Assembly: GCF_902498065.1 (NCBI RefSeq)
Contig: NZ_CABVIR010000001.1
Coordinates: forward strand, 1,302,001-1,366,000
Length of the DNA stretch: 64,000 bases
Reading direction: 5' to 3'
DNA from: Pseudomonas fluorescens
Lineage (GTDB): Bacteria; Pseudomonadota; Gammaproteobacteria; Pseudomonadales; Pseudomonadaceae
Each line of letters opens with the position of its first letter. The stretch's first letter is position 1. Of the stretch, positions 8,694 through 18,943 are shown piece after piece. The translations under genes and the position numbers were made by a program. The notes beneath the pieces were generated by a model. The model searched no databases and was not told where the DNA came from. It was given only the letters and a program-made list of their open reading frames with translations.

Positions 8694-10397
8694 ATGGACA
8701 ATAACGCGCACACCTTCAATACCTTCTGGTCCGGCCAGGTTCCGTTCATTGCCTCCTTTGCAGTGCAACAATTACGTTTATGGGTCAGCAGCAATCCGTG
8801 GTTCACCGGGCAGGAATACAACGAGTGGTTCGACCTGCCGCGCGGCACCCTGGACAGCCTGCAATCAGACTATCAACTGCAATGGGCGGACCTCGGCCAG
8901 CGGTTGATGAGCGGCCAGCCCTTCATCTTTGAAGATCGACGTTTCGCCAGTGGCAACTGGAGCGAGCCGCTGTTTGGCTCCCTCGCTGCTTTTTACCTGC
9001 TCAACGCCGGGTTCCTGCTCAAACTGCTCGACAAGCTCCCGATCAAAGACAAAAAACCACGCCAGCGCCTGCTGTATCTGGTGGAACAAGCCATCGCCGC
9101 CGGCGCACCGAGCAACTTTCTGGCGAGCAATCCCGATGCATTGCAGCGCGCCGCAGAGACTCAAGGCGGCAGCCTGCTCACGGGCCTGCTGCACCTGGCC
9201 AGCGACCTGCAGGAAGGCAAGATGCGCCAGTGCGACAGCGGCGCCTTCAAGGTCGGTGTCGACCTGGCCAGCACCCCTGGCGAAGTGGTGTTCGAGAATG
9301 AACTGTTCCAGCTGATTCAGTACTACCCGCAAAGCGAAACCCAGTACCGGCGCCCGGTGTTCATCGTCCCGCCGTCGATCAATAAGTACTACATCCTCGA
9401 CCTGCGCCCGGACAACTCGATGGTTCGCCATTTGTTGCAACAAGGTCATCCGGTGTTTCTGATGTCGTGGCGCAACTTCGATCAGGCACACGCCGGCACC
9501 ACCTGGGATGACCTGATCGAAACCGGCATCATCAAAGGCCTGAACGTGACCCGCGAAATCAGCGGCGAGCAACGGCCCAATTGCGTCGGTTTCTGCATTG
9601 GCGGCACGCTGCTGAGCACCGCGCTGGCCGTGCTGGCGGCCCGTGGTGATCGCGAGATCGCCAGCGTCAGCCTGTTGACCACGTTCCTCGATTACCTCGA
9701 CACGGGCCCCATCGACATCTTCGTCGACGAGCAACTGGTGGCTTACCGCGAGCGCACCATCGGTGGCGTTGACGGCCCGATCGGACTGTTCAAGGGTGAG
9801 GACATGGGCAACACCTTCTCGCTGCTGCGCCCGAATGATTTGTGGTGGAACTACAACGTCGACAAGTACCTCAAGGGTCAAAAACCGATCGCCCTCGACC
9901 TGCTGTTCTGGAACAACGACAGCACCAATCTGCCGGGTCCGATGTATTGCTGGTACCTGCGCCACACCTACCTGCAGAACGATCTGAAATCCGGCGAACT
10001 GGACTGCTGTGGCGTCAAGCTCGACTTGCGCGCCATCGACGCGCCGGCGTACATCCTCGCCACCCATGACGATCACATCGTGCCGTGGCGCAGCGCCTAC
10101 GCCAGCACCGAACTGCTGGCCGGCGCCAAGCGCTTCGTACTGGGCGCTTCAGGACATATCGCCGGGGTCATCAACCCGCCGGCCAAGGAAAAGCGCCATT
10201 ACTGGACCAATAACCGGGTCACGAAAAACCCCGACACCTGGTTCAAGAATGCCGAGCAACATTGCGGTAGCTGGTGGAATGACTGGTTCGTCTGGCTGGC
10301 CGGACACGCCGGTGAACGCCAGCCTTCGGTGCTGCACACCGGCAATGCGCAATACCCTGCACTGGCATCGGCACCCGGTCAGTACGTGATGCAATGA
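8694..10397 (+). CDS. phbC: Class I poly(3-hydroxyalkanoate) synthase
   Basis: 567 residues, the usual size for class I synthases. The N-terminal PhaC_N domain includes 'YYPQSETQYRRPVFIVPPSI' and 'KYYILDLRPDNSMVRHLLQQ'. Catalytic triad: Cys301 in GFCIGGTL (lipase-like box), Asp460 in ATHDDHIVPW and His488 in GASGHIAGVINPP. It polymerises (R)-3-hydroxybutyryl-CoA at granule surfaces. The start at 8694 has AAGGAG at 8684-8689. Because a terminator separates it from phbA by 34 bases, its expression relies on readthrough or on a promoter within phbA. The mcl-type phaC1/phaC2 locus is not in this window. Confidence 0.95.
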   Translation: MDNNAHTFNTFWSGQVPFIASFAVQQLRLWVSSNPWFTGQEYNEWFDLPRGTLDSLQSDYQLQWADLGQRLMSGQPFIFEDRRFASGNWSEPLFGSLAAFYLLNAGFLLKLLDKLPIKDKKPRQRLLYLVEQAIAAGAPSNFLASNPDALQRAAETQGGSLLTGLLHLASDLQEGKMRQCDSGAFKVGVDLASTPGEVVFENELFQLIQYYPQSETQYRRPVFIVPPSINKYYILDLRPDNSMVRHLLQQGHPVFLMSWRNFDQAHAGTTWDDLIETGIIKGLNVTREISGEQRPNCVGFCIGGTLLSTALAVLAARGDREIASVSLLTTFLDYLDTGPIDIFVDEQLVAYRERTIGGVDGPIGLFKGEDMGNTFSLLRPNDLWWNYNVDKYLKGQKPIALDLLFWNNDSTNLPGPMYCWYLRHTYLQNDLKSGELDCCGVKLDLRAIDAPAYILATHDDHIVPWRSAYASTELLAGAKRFVLGASGHIAGVINPPAKEKRHYWTNNRVTKNPDTWFKNAEQHCGSWWNDWFVWLAGHAGERQPSVLHTGNAQYPALASAPGQYVMQ

Positions 10398-10405
10398 TCG
10401 GCAGT

Positions 10406-10432
10406 CCCGCGCAATAGCGTTTATTGCGCGGG
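10406..10432 (+). terminator. Strong hairpin after phbC
   Basis: CCCGCGCAATA (10406-10416) pairs perfectly with TATTGCGCGGG (10422-10432), 5-base loop, 9 bases after the phbC stop. There is no T-run, so it may stabilise the 3' end or be a non-canonical terminator. Confidence 0.55.
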
Positions 10433-10545
10433 GCGTCTCGTTGATCTCGCCCCGCAACAAAGCCAAAACACAGCACATCGGTTCAAGATCCCCGCCCGAC
10501 TCTACGCCACCATGGCCTCCTCACTCATCCTGAAAGGACATCGCC

Positions 10546-11199
10546 ATGGCTATCGCAAAAGCAGTTCCCGGCAAAACCCTGCTGACCCCGACCGACCACA
10601 CGCTGATCATGATCGACCACCAGTCGCAGATGTCCTTTGCGACCAAGTCGATCGACGCCGTGACCCTGCGCAACAACGCCGCGCTGGTGGCCAAGGCTGC
10701 CCGCGGCTTCAAGGTCTCGACCATTCTCACCACCGTTGCCGAGAAAAGCTTCTCCGGCCCGATCTTCGACGAAATCAAATCGGTATTCCCGGAACACAAC
10801 GTCATCGACCGCACCAGCATGAACACCTGGGAAGACGAGCGCATTGCCGTTGAAGTGAACGCGTTCGGCAAACAGAAAATCGTCCTCGCCGGCCTGTGGA
10901 CCTCCGTGTGCATCGTCGGCCCGGCGCTGTCGGCCATCGATCAGGGTTTTGAGGTCTACGTGATCGCCGACGCCTGTGGCGACGTCACCACCGAAGCCCA
11001 TGAAATGGCGATGCAGCGCATGATCCAGATCGGCGCGCGGCCGATGACTTCGTTGCAATACCTGCTTGAATTGCAACGCGACTGGGCTCGCGGCGAAACC
11101 TATGACGAAACCGTCAAGACCTCGATTGCCAACGGCGGCGCCTACGGCCTGGGGCTGATCTACGCCAAGAGCATGTTCGGCGCGTCCGAAGCCCATTAA
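10546..11199 (+). CDS. Isochorismatase-family cysteine hydrolase (YcaC-like)
   Basis: 217 residues. The cysteine-hydrolase triad is recognisable: Asp in LIMIDHQSQM, Lys near VAEKSF, and Cys in 'LAGLWTSVCIVGPALSAI', with the conserved cis-peptide region before it. 'VIADACGDVTTEAHEMAMQRMIQIGARPMT' (split) is typical of the YcaC/isochorismatase-like group, which are octameric hydrolases of unknown substrate. It lies between phbC and the porin with its own ribosome-binding site (AAGGA before 10546). Its link to PHB metabolism is by position only. Confidence 0.85.
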   Translation: MAIAKAVPGKTLLTPTDHTLIMIDHQSQMSFATKSIDAVTLRNNAALVAKAARGFKVSTILTTVAEKSFSGPIFDEIKSVFPEHNVIDRTSMNTWEDERIAVEVNAFGKQKIVLAGLWTSVCIVGPALSAIDQGFEVYVIADACGDVTTEAHEMAMQRMIQIGARPMTSLQYLLELQRDWARGETYDETVKTSIANGGAYGLGLIYAKSMFGASEAH

Positions 11200-11208
11200 G
11201 TAACAGTC

Positions 11209-11233
11209 GCGACTCCGGGCACACCGGAGTCGC
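11209..11233 (+). terminator. Hairpin after the isochorismatase-like gene
   Basis: GCGACTCCGG (11209-11218) and CCGGAGTCGC (11224-11233) form a perfect 10-bp stem with a 5-base loop. There is no T-run after it, so termination would be weak or Rho-assisted. Confidence 0.5.
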
Positions 11234-11256
11234 CTCATCTCGCGGTGGATTGATCG

Positions 11257-12576
11257 ATGACGTTTTCCTCACGAGACCTCAATCGCAGGTTGTGCGTGTG
11301 CTTGCCCGTGCTGTTTTCGGGCATGGTCCTGGCGGATGAATCGCAGGGCTTTCTGGACGGCGCGAAGCTTGAAGTGCTGAGCCGAAACTTCTACCTCAAC
11401 AACGACTATCGATCGCCGTCACCGGCGGAAAAGAACTACAAAGCCGAATGGGCTCAAGGGTTTATCAGCTCTTTTGAATCTGGTTTCACACCCGGAAGCC
11501 TTGGATTCGGGCTCGACGCCCACGGGTTTCTGGGGTTGAAACTTGACGGTGGCAAGGGGCACTCCGGCACCGGACTGTTGCCGCTGGACAGTGACGGTCG
11601 CAGCGAAAGCGAATATTCCAGTGGCGGCGGCGCGCTGAAAATCAAGGCATCGAAAACGACTCTGGCCTTCGGCGAAATGATGGTCGAAACCCCGGTTTTC
11701 GATACCTCAGACAAACGCCTGCAACCCGAATACGCCAGCGGTTTTCTGTTGAACAGTCGCGAACTCGATGGCACGACGCTGCAGGCCGGACACTTCACGG
11801 CGTTCAAGAATCAGGACCATTCATCAGCCAAGGACGACTTCTACGGTTACGGCGCCAATACCGAGGCCGGCGGCATCACCTTTGTCGGCGCCGACATGTT
11901 CACCCAAAGTCCGCTCGGGGGTGCGCTGTATGCTTCTGAACTGACCGACACCTGGCATCAGTACTACGCCAATCTGCACCTCAAACAGTCCAGTGTTTTC
12001 CTCGACGCCAACCTCTACCAGACACGGGACACCGGCCAGGCGCTGGCAGGTGCCATCGATAACACCGCGTTCAGCCTGTCGGGCAAGTACACCGTCGATG
12101 CGCAGGCCTTTACCCTGGCCTTTCAAAAAATCAATGGCGACACGCCGTTCGACTTCGTCGGTGGCGACTCGATCTACCTCGCCAACTCGATCAAATACGC
12201 CGACTTCAACGGCGCCCACGAACGCTCGTGGCAGGCACGTTACGACCTCGATTTGAGCACCTACGGCGTTCCGGGTCTGAAATTCATGACCCGTTACGTC
12301 ACGGGCAGCCAGATCGACGGCACCCATGCGCCCAAGGGCGGCGCCTACCACCCTTTTGATGAGTCAGTCGGTGACTACGTGCCGCAACAAGGCGATGGCG
12401 GCCGGCATTGGGAGCGCGACATAGACCTGCGCTACGTCGTGCAGTCCGGCACAGCCAAAGGGTTGTCCCTGCAACTGTCCCATGTGTCACATCGAGCCAA
12501 CACCGCCCAGGCAGGCGATGACATCGACCGGGTGTACGTGGTCATCCAGTACCCGCTGAACTTCGGGCATCTGTGA
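11257..12576 (+). CDS. OprD family outer-membrane porin
   Basis: 439 residues. The N-terminal signal is hydrophobic (LCVCLPVLFSGMVLADES) with a likely cut after LA; the mature protein starts with the OprD-type 'GFLDGAKLEVLSRNFYLNND'. Family segments: 'AEWAQGFISSFESGFTPG', 'RSWQARYDLDLSTYGVPGL', 'KFMTRYVTG', 'HWERDIDLRYVVQSG' and the C-terminal IQYPLNF barrel ending. It probably imports a small acid or amino acid; substrate unknown. It shares the family of the truncated porin at the left edge, so the PHB genes sit between two OprD paralogues. The stop codon is 8 bases from the 3' end of the convergent tRNA-Sec gene. Confidence 0.92.
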   Translation: MTFSSRDLNRRLCVCLPVLFSGMVLADESQGFLDGAKLEVLSRNFYLNNDYRSPSPAEKNYKAEWAQGFISSFESGFTPGSLGFGLDAHGFLGLKLDGGKGHSGTGLLPLDSDGRSESEYSSGGGALKIKASKTTLAFGEMMVETPVFDTSDKRLQPEYASGFLLNSRELDGTTLQAGHFTAFKNQDHSSAKDDFYGYGANTEAGGITFVGADMFTQSPLGGALYASELTDTWHQYYANLHLKQSSVFLDANLYQTRDTGQALAGAIDNTAFSLSGKYTVDAQAFTLAFQKINGDTPFDFVGGDSIYLANSIKYADFNGAHERSWQARYDLDLSTYGVPGLKFMTRYVTGSQIDGTHAPKGGAYHPFDESVGDYVPQQGDGGRHWERDIDLRYVVQSGTAKGLSLQLSHVSHRANTAQAGDDIDRVYVVIQYPLNFGHL

Positions 12577-12584
12577 AGGAAAAA

Positions 12585-12680
12585 TGGCGGAAGGCAGCCG
12601 GAGTCGAACCTGCCCGGGAACGGATGCCGTCCCCAACCGGGTTTGAAGCCCGGCCGCGCCACCGGGCGCGATTGCCTTCC
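12585..12680 (-). tRNA. selC: tRNA-Sec (anticodon UCA)
   Basis: On the minus strand the gene begins GGAAGGCAATCGCGCCCGGT at 12680 and ends CTGCCTTCC-G-CCA at 12585, 96 nt with an encoded CCA. The 8-bp acceptor stem (GGAAGGCA/TGCCTTCC), long variable arm and TTCGACTCC T-arm fit tRNA-Sec and match E. coli selC closely. The anticodon TCA is at 12646-12644 within GGGCTTCAAACCC. It starts only 6 bases after the selB stop codon, so it is probably transcribed with selAB. Confidence 0.97.
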
Positions 12681-12686
12681 TTGAAG

Positions 12687-14594
12687 TCAGTGTTCGGCTC
12701 GTTGCGCCAGGGCATTGTCGAGGCGGATATGACGTTTGTCGCCAAAGCGTCGGGTCAGGCCCAGCCGGTCGAAGTATTCGAGAATCTGGATGCTACGTTT
12801 GCGCCCCAGGCCCACCGCATCGCGAAACGCCGTGACTTGAATCACCTCGTTTTGCGCCGCCAGTTGCAAAAGCATAGCCGCCAGACGACGCAGCATCGCA
12901 TCGGTATAAAACAGGTCACGGACCACTTGATGCGCCAAGCCCAGGCGCGCCATCTTGCGCAGCAGCAAGCGCACCGCCAGCTCATCGAAACCCAGATCAC
13001 GCACCCACGGTGGATCGAATCCTGCCTGTTCGAACAACGGTTGCAAGTGTTGCCACAGGGCTTCGTCCTCCGCGCTCAGCCGTACTTCATGACCGGGTAA
13101 ATGCAGCCACGGTCCGCTGGCAGCGAGGGTGCCGCCGGCCAACAGTTCGTCGACCAGGCTGATGAACGTCGCACGGTCCAGCGCCGTGCCGCTGAACCGG
13201 CGCAGGCGATCCCGGTCCGGGCCCATTTGATCCGGTTCCAGTTGATGAAAGCGTGCCAGATGTTCCAGCAACAGTGCTTTTTGCGTTTCCCAGCGCAGTG
13301 CACTGAACAACAGCTGTCCCTGACGCGTGTCGATCAGGCGGACATCTTCGGGTAAATTCCAGGTGCTGCGCGGGCGGTTGAACTGACGCTCCAGACGCTG
13401 CGGGTCAAGTCCGGCGTCGCTGTTGGCCAGCAACACCGGCAAGACGTCTTCCAGACTTGTCTTCGTGGCCAGCGCCTGCAATTGCGCCAGGCGCTCCGGG
13501 ATTCGGCGCTGTCGCGATGGCGCGAACGGGTCCAGCACCGGGCCACCGCCGAGGGTGCGCTGAGCGCTTTGATCACGCAGGATCAAAGGGTCGCCGTTCA
13601 CCGCTTGCACGGATGCATTGAGCAGAAGTTGCGCGAACATTCGCTCACCCGGCGCCAGGCTGGAACCCTCCAGTAACGCCACTCGCCCCGTTACATCCTG
13701 AGTCCCGAGGTGCACGTGCACCGGCTGAAAATGTTCGAATGCCCTGGTTTCGCTGGCCAACAGGTGCATGTCAATGTCCAGCCGCTGCGTCGGCGCATAC
13801 AGCCACTCGGCCAACAGCCAGTGCCCCCGATGAATCTGCTCCAGTGCCAGGCGCTCGGCGCTCAGGTTCAACGCCACTCGCTGGCCCGCCGTGGCGCTGT
13901 CGGCGGCCTGATTCTGCGCATGCAGGCCGCGCACCCGCACCGGTTTGCCCTGCGGACCGAGCAATAGCGTGTCGCCGACCGCCACCTGTCCGGACAACGC
14001 CGTACCGGTCACCACAATTCCCGCGCCGGCGACGCTGAAAGCCCGATCAATTGCCAGGCGAAACCCGCCGTGGGCACTGCGCAGGAGTACGTCTTTTTGT
14101 GCATCCAGCAAAGCCTGACGCAGCGTTTCGATGCCCTCACCCGTCGTGTTCGACACCGCAATCTGCGGCGCACCGGCATATGGGCCGGGCGCCAGCAAGG
14201 TGGCGATCTGTTCGCGTACGGCTTGAACCCTGGAAGGATCGACCCGGTCGCATTTGGTGATCGCAATCAATGCCCGAGGAATACCCAACAGTTCGACGAT
14301 GGCCAGGTGTTCGCGGGTCTGGGGCATGACGCCGTCATCGGCGGCCACCACCAGCAGCGCCAGATCAATGCCTTGCGCTCCGGCCAGCATGTTGTGGGTG
14401 AAGCGTTCATGACCGGGCACGTCGATAAAACCGGTCAGGGCCGCACCGGGTTCGAGCGCGCAATACAGATAACCGAGGTCGATGGTCATGCCCCGCTCAC
14501 GCTCTTCCCGGCGACGGTCGCCCGCCTGGCCGGTCAAGGCCTGCAGCAAGGACGTCTTGCCGTGATCGATGTGCCCTGCGGTGCCAACGATCAC
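12687..14594 (-). CDS. selB: Selenocysteine-specific translation elongation factor SelB
   Basis: 635 residues. The G domain begins '[20 protein letters not shown]' (P-loop), with DVPGHERF (G3) and ITKCDRVD (G4). The C-terminal winged helices that bind the SECIS are the last ~250 residues, ending '[19 protein letters not shown]'. SelB brings Sec-tRNA to the ribosome at UGA codons. The start is GTG at 14594, which overlaps the selA stop as GTGA; the frame is open upstream but the extra residues do not belong to the family. It is immediately followed by selC. Confidence 0.95.
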   Translation of the reverse strand: MIVGTAGHIDHGKTSLLQALTGQAGDRRREERERGMTIDLGYLYCALEPGAALTGFIDVPGHERFTHNMLAGAQGIDLALLVVAADDGVMPQTREHLAIVELLGIPRALIAITKCDRVDPSRVQAVREQIATLLAPGPYAGAPQIAVSNTTGEGIETLRQALLDAQKDVLLRSAHGGFRLAIDRAFSVAGAGIVVTGTALSGQVAVGDTLLLGPQGKPVRVRGLHAQNQAADSATAGQRVALNLSAERLALEQIHRGHWLLAEWLYAPTQRLDIDMHLLASETRAFEHFQPVHVHLGTQDVTGRVALLEGSSLAPGERMFAQLLLNASVQAVNGDPLILRDQSAQRTLGGGPVLDPFAPSRQRRIPERLAQLQALATKTSLEDVLPVLLANSDAGLDPQRLERQFNRPRSTWNLPEDVRLIDTRQGQLLFSALRWETQKALLLEHLARFHQLEPDQMGPDRDRLRRFSGTALDRATFISLVDELLAGGTLAASGPWLHLPGHEVRLSAEDEALWQHLQPLFEQAGFDPPWVRDLGFDELAVRLLLRKMARLGLAHQVVRDLFYTDAMLRRLAAMLLQLAAQNEVIQVTAFRDAVGLGRKRSIQILEYFDRLGLTRRFGDKRHIRLDNALAQRAEH

Positions 14595-16012
14595 CCGGTC
14601 ACCTGCAGTTGATCGAGTTGCGCCAGCCACGCCGGCTCGTCGTCCAGTTGCCGCAGATCCAGCCACAGCGCGTCGTCGTCAATTCGGCCCAGCACCGGAA
14701 TGGCCAGATGACGAAACGCGGCTTCCAGCCCCAACAATTGCCGTCCGCGCAGGCGCTTACTGACCAGTGGCTGCAGGCATAAAGCCGCGCTCGGCAACCG
14801 AGCTACCGGTTGGCTGCCGCTGCCGATCATGCCCAGCGCCGGCACTGCGCTGACGCTCCAGCCCTCGCCCACAGCCTGCGCCAATGATGGTTGCAGGCGT
14901 TCGGCTTGAGCAAGGATGTCAGCCTGCGGCCGGGTCAGCAGGTGCAGGCTCGGCAGCCGTTCGGCCAGCCGATCAGGATCGCGATACAACCCCAACACCG
15001 CTTCGAGGGCCGCCAAAGTCAACTTGTCCACCCGCAACGCACGCTTGAGCGGGTTCTTCTTGATCCTGGCGATCAGGTCTTTGCGACCAACGATCAACCC
15101 GGCCTGAGGGCCGCCGAGCAACTTGTCGCCACTGAAGGTGACAATGTCTGCACCGTCGAGCAAAGCCTGGCGCACCGTCGGTTCGGCGGGCAAGCCCCAG
15201 CGAGTCAGGTCCAGCAGGCTGCCGCTGCCGAGGTCTTCGAGCAGCGGCAAACCGTGTTGGTGCGCCAGCTCTGCCAGCTCGGCAGTCGGCACGCTCGTGG
15301 TGAAACCCTGAATGTTGTAGTTGCTGGCGTGTACTCGCATCACCAGACCACTGCGCGGTCCAATGGCGGCTTCGTAATCCCTCGCATGGGTTCGGTTAGT
15401 GGTGCCGACTTCGTGCAGCCTGACACCCGCCCGGGCCATGATGTCGGGAATGCGGAAAGCGCCGCCGATTTCAATCAGTTCGCCCCGGGAAATGATCCCT
15501 TCCTTGCGCGCCCCCAGGCTGTTGAGCGTCAGCAGCACGGCGGCCGCATTGTTGTTGACCACGGTCACGGCTTCGGCGCCGGTCAGCTCGCGGATCAGGC
15601 CTTCGATCAGGTCGTCGCGGTCGCCGCGCTTGCCGCTGTGCAGGTCGAATTCCAGGTTGAGCGGATAACGGGCGGCCATCTGCACCGCGTCAATCGCTTC
15701 CTGCGGCAGTAACGCGCGACCGAGGTTGGTGTGCAGCACGGTGCCGGTGAGATTGAATACGCGGCGGACATGGCTGCGATGCTGCCGGGCAAGGCGCTCG
15801 CCAGCCCTGCCCGCCAGGGTTTCCGGGGTGATTTCGATGGCGTCGAGTTGCCCTGAAAGGACCGGCTCACGCAGGTCATCCAGCAGTTGCCGCAAACTGG
15901 CCAGCAGCGCCTCGCGCCCATAACGCTCGGCCAGTGGCTGACATGCAGGATGGCGCAGCAAACTGTCGATGGAAGGTAGCCGCAAGGCCGGGCTGGCAGA
16001 TCTGGAGGACAT
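14591..16012 (-). CDS. selA: L-seryl-tRNA(Sec) selenium transferase SelA
   Basis: 473 residues, normal for bacterial SelA. A PLP enzyme that converts seryl-tRNA(Sec) to selenocysteyl-tRNA using selenophosphate. Motifs: '[20 protein letters not shown]', '[15 protein letters not shown]', '[12 protein letters not shown]', '[13 protein letters not shown]' and the PLP-lysine motif [14 protein letters not shown]. The start is ATG at 16012 ([14 protein letters not shown]); the upstream open frame runs into a REP element. Coupled to selB through a 4-base overlap. No selD is in the window. Confidence 0.95.
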   Translation of the reverse strand: MSSRSASPALRLPSIDSLLRHPACQPLAERYGREALLASLRQLLDDLREPVLSGQLDAIEITPETLAGRAGERLARQHRSHVRRVFNLTGTVLHTNLGRALLPQEAIDAVQMAARYPLNLEFDLHSGKRGDRDDLIEGLIRELTGAEAVTVVNNNAAAVLLTLNSLGARKEGIISRGELIEIGGAFRIPDIMARAGVRLHEVGTTNRTHARDYEAAIGPRSGLVMRVHASNYNIQGFTTSVPTAELAELAHQHGLPLLEDLGSGSLLDLTRWGLPAEPTVRQALLDGADIVTFSGDKLLGGPQAGLIVGRKDLIARIKKNPLKRALRVDKLTLAALEAVLGLYRDPDRLAERLPSLHLLTRPQADILAQAERLQPSLAQAVGEGWSVSAVPALGMIGSGSQPVARLPSAALCLQPLVSKRLRGRQLLGLEAAFRHLAIPVLGRIDDDALWLDLRQLDDEPAWLAQLDQLQVTG

Positions 16013-16060
16013 CAGGGGCTCCCGTAAACGGCTGACCGCCTGAGTGTAGCCGCTGAGCCT

Positions 16061-16087
16061 CTTTGCGAGCGGGCTCGCTCCCACAAT
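16061..16087. repeat. Single REP unit
   Basis: 'ttgcgagcgggctcgctccc' with acaatg: one REP arm with the gagcgggctc palindrome. The selA-fdhE gap (16013-16425) holds this unit and the REPIN at 16191-16293 and nothing else I can identify. Confidence 0.7.
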
Positions 16088-16190
16088 GAATCTGCGTACG
16101 CCTGGCGCTCGTACGATGGCGGCCTGACAGCCGACCTGAATTCCGTCAAGAACATCGGCGGTGCCCCCCATGTCAGACCCGCCAAAAATC

Positions 16191-16293
16191 CTGTGGGAGC
16201 TGGCTTGCCAGCGATGGACGCTCAGACAACGCGTTTATTCAGGCAGCCCGCGTCATCGTTAACGATCATCGCTGGCGAGCCAGCTCCCACAGG
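16191..16293. repeat. REPIN, 'gctggcaagccagc' core type
   Basis: Arm 'ctgtgggagctggcttgcca' from 16191 and inverted arm ending 'gccagctcccacag' at 16292. The palindromic core differs from the gcgggcaagcccgc type elsewhere, but both strands of the stem changed together. Confidence 0.88.
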
Positions 16294-16425
16294 GGAATGC
16301 GAACTATCAAAGAGCCAGGTCGCCGGAAGGCCGCCTCGCGGTGCTGTAGCGGTGGTCGCCCCTCGAGAGGCCGAGTGGAAGTTCTGCGCAGCAACGGATA
16401 TGTCCCCCAAGCCAACAGAGAAGCT

Positions 16426-17352
16426 TCAGTCCCCCCCAGGCGCAAACAAAAGATTCGGCGCCAACCGTTGATACCCTTCCTGTTCCAGGCGCATGTCCAG
16501 CATCAGGCTGGTCAAGTCACCCGACAGCGCTTCGCCGTCAGCGTCGTTTTCCAGGTACAACAGTTTCAGGTAACTGCGACAACCGGGACAGACTTCAGCG
16601 CGCAATGGTGCCTGGTTGGCGGCGTGGCGATCATCATCGAGGCTGACATATTCAAGCCCCTTGCTCTGCTCGCAATACACGCATTTGACCCGCACCACAT
16701 GCCATTCGCAGGCACACAGCGAACACACCAGATAGCGCAAGCCGTTGTGTTTGCCGCGATGGCGGATCACCCCGGCCATCGCCGGCGAACCGCACGCCGG
16801 ACACTGGCTGAGACTGTCGCCGGGTTTCAAGGCCAGATCAGGCGTGCTCAGCAACCAATGGCTCCAGGCGGCCTGCAATGCGGCGCCCAGAAAGGGCACC
16901 AACTCCGCCGGCAGCAACGCAAACTGGCCACTGACCAAAGCAATTGCCCAGGCTTTAAGTTGGCCGACGCTGGCATTGCGCAAACGGGTTATCGCGTTCT
17001 CGACTTCCAGTTGCGACGGTGGCCGATAACGCTGCAACAGCGCGTCGAGCCAAGGCAACCAATCGTCCTCGCGCACCAGACCGTCGGCAGCGAACGGCGG
17101 GAAGCCATGCTGCTGGCAAACCCGCAAGCGTTCGGAATTGGGCAACGCATTGACGGGCGGATCGTCCATCATCTGCTGCTGAACATCACACAGCCCGGCC
17201 ACCAAAAGCAGGTAATCGGCCAAAGGATGCCCCTCAGCCAACCGTTCCAGTCGCCGCGCGCGCAACGCGAACAGGTTGTTCGGCGGCAGGTGCAGTAACG
17301 GCGGAGAACTCGCCGCCGCTTCAATCTCGCCAGGCTCAAGAATCGTCGCCAA
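16426..17352 (-). CDS. fdhE: Formate dehydrogenase accessory protein FdhE
   Basis: 308 residues. The rubredoxin-like C-terminal half has the four metal-binding pairs expected of FdhE: CPACGSPA, CSLCACEW, CVYCEQ and CPGCRSY. FdhE is needed for maturation of the respiratory formate dehydrogenases. It follows fdoI by 5 bases and is the last gene before the selA REP gap. The protein is the normal length and nothing is missing. Confidence 0.93.
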   Translation of the reverse strand: MATILEPGEIEAAASSPPLLHLPPNNLFALRARRLERLAEGHPLADYLLLVAGLCDVQQQMMDDPPVNALPNSERLRVCQQHGFPPFAADGLVREDDWLPWLDALLQRYRPPSQLEVENAITRLRNASVGQLKAWAIALVSGQFALLPAELVPFLGAALQAAWSHWLLSTPDLALKPGDSLSQCPACGSPAMAGVIRHRGKHNGLRYLVCSLCACEWHVVRVKCVYCEQSKGLEYVSLDDDRHAANQAPLRAEVCPGCRSYLKLLYLENDADGEALSGDLTSLMLDMRLEQEGYQRLAPNLLFAPGGD

Positions 17353-17357
17353 GGTGC

Positions 17358-18011
17358 TTATCCTTTTTTGCTGACCGGTCGTTCGGGGTGCTCGTCGCGC
17401 GTCACTTCCCGGTACCAGAGCTCATGGTGTTTCCTTGCCCAGGCGCGACTGACCCAGCCATGCACCATGGCGCTCACCGAGCCTTTGATCCAGATGCCGG
17501 CGTAGATGTGCACGATGATGCTCAACACCAATACAAATCCCGCCAAGGCATGCAGCAGCATTGCCCAGCGAATCGCGGTGATGCCGAAATACTCGCTGAA
17601 ATATGCGCGCCAGATCACCAGCCCGCTGAACAACAACACCAGCATGCACAGCAGCAACGTCCAGAACAGCAGCTTCTGCCCAGGGTTGTACTTGCCGATC
17701 GGCGGCACGCCCTCCTCCTCGTTCTGGATCACCCGCCCGACGCGGCGCAGCCACAAGCGGTCATTGCTGATAAAGAAATTCGCCCGAAAGAATTGAATCA
17801 CCAGCCCCAGGAACAGCACAAACATCACCACGCCCATGAACGGATGCAGGATGCGTGTCCATGGCCCGCCGCCGAACAGGTGACTGAGCCAGAACAGCGC
17901 CGGATGAAACAGCGCCAGCCCCGACAACGCCGCCATGATGAAGGAGATCGCCACCAGCCAGTGGTTGGTGCGCTGGTTCGAGGTGTAGCGCAGGATCTGT
18001 CTGCGGATCAT
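17358..18011 (-). CDS. fdoI: Formate dehydrogenase cytochrome b556 subunit (gamma)
   Basis: 217 residues with four strongly hydrophobic segments (roughly 18-38, 53-75, 114-134 and 148-172). The first segment begins '[20 protein letters not shown]', with a His in the usual haem-ligand position; further His residues occur in HLFGG, LLHALAG and IVHIYAG. It anchors FdoGH to the inner membrane and passes electrons to quinone. The start overlaps the fdoH stop by 4 bases (ATGA). Confidence 0.93.
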   Translation of the reverse strand: MIRRQILRYTSNQRTNHWLVAISFIMAALSGLALFHPALFWLSHLFGGGPWTRILHPFMGVVMFVLFLGLVIQFFRANFFISNDRLWLRRVGRVIQNEEEGVPPIGKYNPGQKLLFWTLLLCMLVLLFSGLVIWRAYFSEYFGITAIRWAMLLHALAGFVLVLSIIVHIYAGIWIKGSVSAMVHGWVSRAWARKHHELWYREVTRDEHPERPVSKKG

Positions 18012-18943
18012 GGTCTGTCCTCCCCGCGCGGATCGAAGGTGTGCACCGCCGGATCGACTTCGTGTACCGCAGGGTCTTTGAGGACCGGAAGTTCATCTTC
18101 CTCAACCAACTGCGGGCCAATGCGCACGTAATGGAAGAACCCGGCCAGTACCGCCAGTCCCATGGCCAGCAAGCCCAGGGGTTTGCTTACGCCTTTCCAC
18201 AATTCCACCAGCGGACTGATCGTCGGGCTGTTCGGCAAACCGGCGTACAGCACCGGAGTGTCGGCGTGATGCAACACGTACATGACGTGCGTGCCGCCCA
18301 CGCCTTCGGGATCGTAAAGACCGGCGTTGGCGAAGCCGCGGCTCTTGAGGTCGACGATACGTTCGGCGGCGTGTTCCTTCATGTCGTCCTTGGTGCCGAA
18401 CACAATCGCCCCGGTCGGACAGGTTTTCACGCAGGCCGGTTCCAGGCCCACCGCGACCCGGTCCGAGCACAAGGTGCACTTATAGGCCTTGTGATCCTTT
18501 TGCGAGATCCGCGGGATGTTGAACGGACAGCCGGTGATGCAATAACCGCAACCGATGCAGTGGTCCTGATCGAAATCGACGATGCCGTTGGCATGCTTGA
18601 TGATCGCCCCCGGACTCGGGCACGCCGCCAGGCAGCCCGGCTCGGCGCAATGCATGCAGCCGTCCTTGCGGATCAGCCATTCGAGGTTGCCGGCGTCGGT
18701 TTCGTGCTCGGTGAAGCGCATCAGGGTCCAGGTCTCCGCGCTCAGGTCCTGGGGATTGTCGTAGGTGCCGAGGTTGTGACCGACGTCGTCGCGCAGCTCG
18801 TTCCATTCCGAACAGGCGACCTGGCAGGCTTTGCAGCCGATGCACTTGGTGGTGTCGATCAGTTTGGCCACTTCCTCCTGATTGCGCACTGACGGCGAAA
18901 CCGTCGTGGTGGCCGAGCGGGCAATGATGTCTTGGCTGGCCAT
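18008..18943 (-). CDS. fdoH: Formate dehydrogenase iron-sulfur subunit (beta)
   Basis: 311 residues with four 4Fe-4S cysteine clusters: [35 protein letters not shown], and CTLC with CVKTC. A single transmembrane helix near the C-terminus ([19 protein letters not shown]) fixes it to FdoI. It carries electrons from FdoG to the cytochrome. The ATG at 18943 follows the fdoG TAA with no gap, so translation is coupled. Confidence 0.95.
   Translation of the reverse strand: MASQDIIARSATTTVSPSVRNQEEVAKLIDTTKCIGCKACQVACSEWNELRDDVGHNLGTYDNPQDLSAETWTLMRFTEHETDAGNLEWLIRKDGCMHCAEPGCLAACPSPGAIIKHANGIVDFDQDHCIGCGYCITGCPFNIPRISQKDHKAYKCTLCSDRVAVGLEPACVKTCPTGAIVFGTKDDMKEHAAERIVDLKSRGFANAGLYDPEGVGGTHVMYVLHHADTPVLYAGLPNSPTISPLVELWKGVSKPLGLLAMGLAVLAGFFHYVRIGPQLVEEDELPVLKDPAVHEVDPAVHTFDPRGEDRP

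Noticed and set aside
8865..10076. 403-codon minus-strand open frame opposite phbC
   Set aside because: Antisense shadow: high GC and third-position bias keep this frame open; no family features, no ribosome-binding site, and phbC is certain.
12577..12600. Direct repeat of the tRNA-Sec 3' end as an att site
   Set aside because: I looked for the selC 3' end in positions 1-12576 and saw no copy, so an island boundary cannot be placed from this window.
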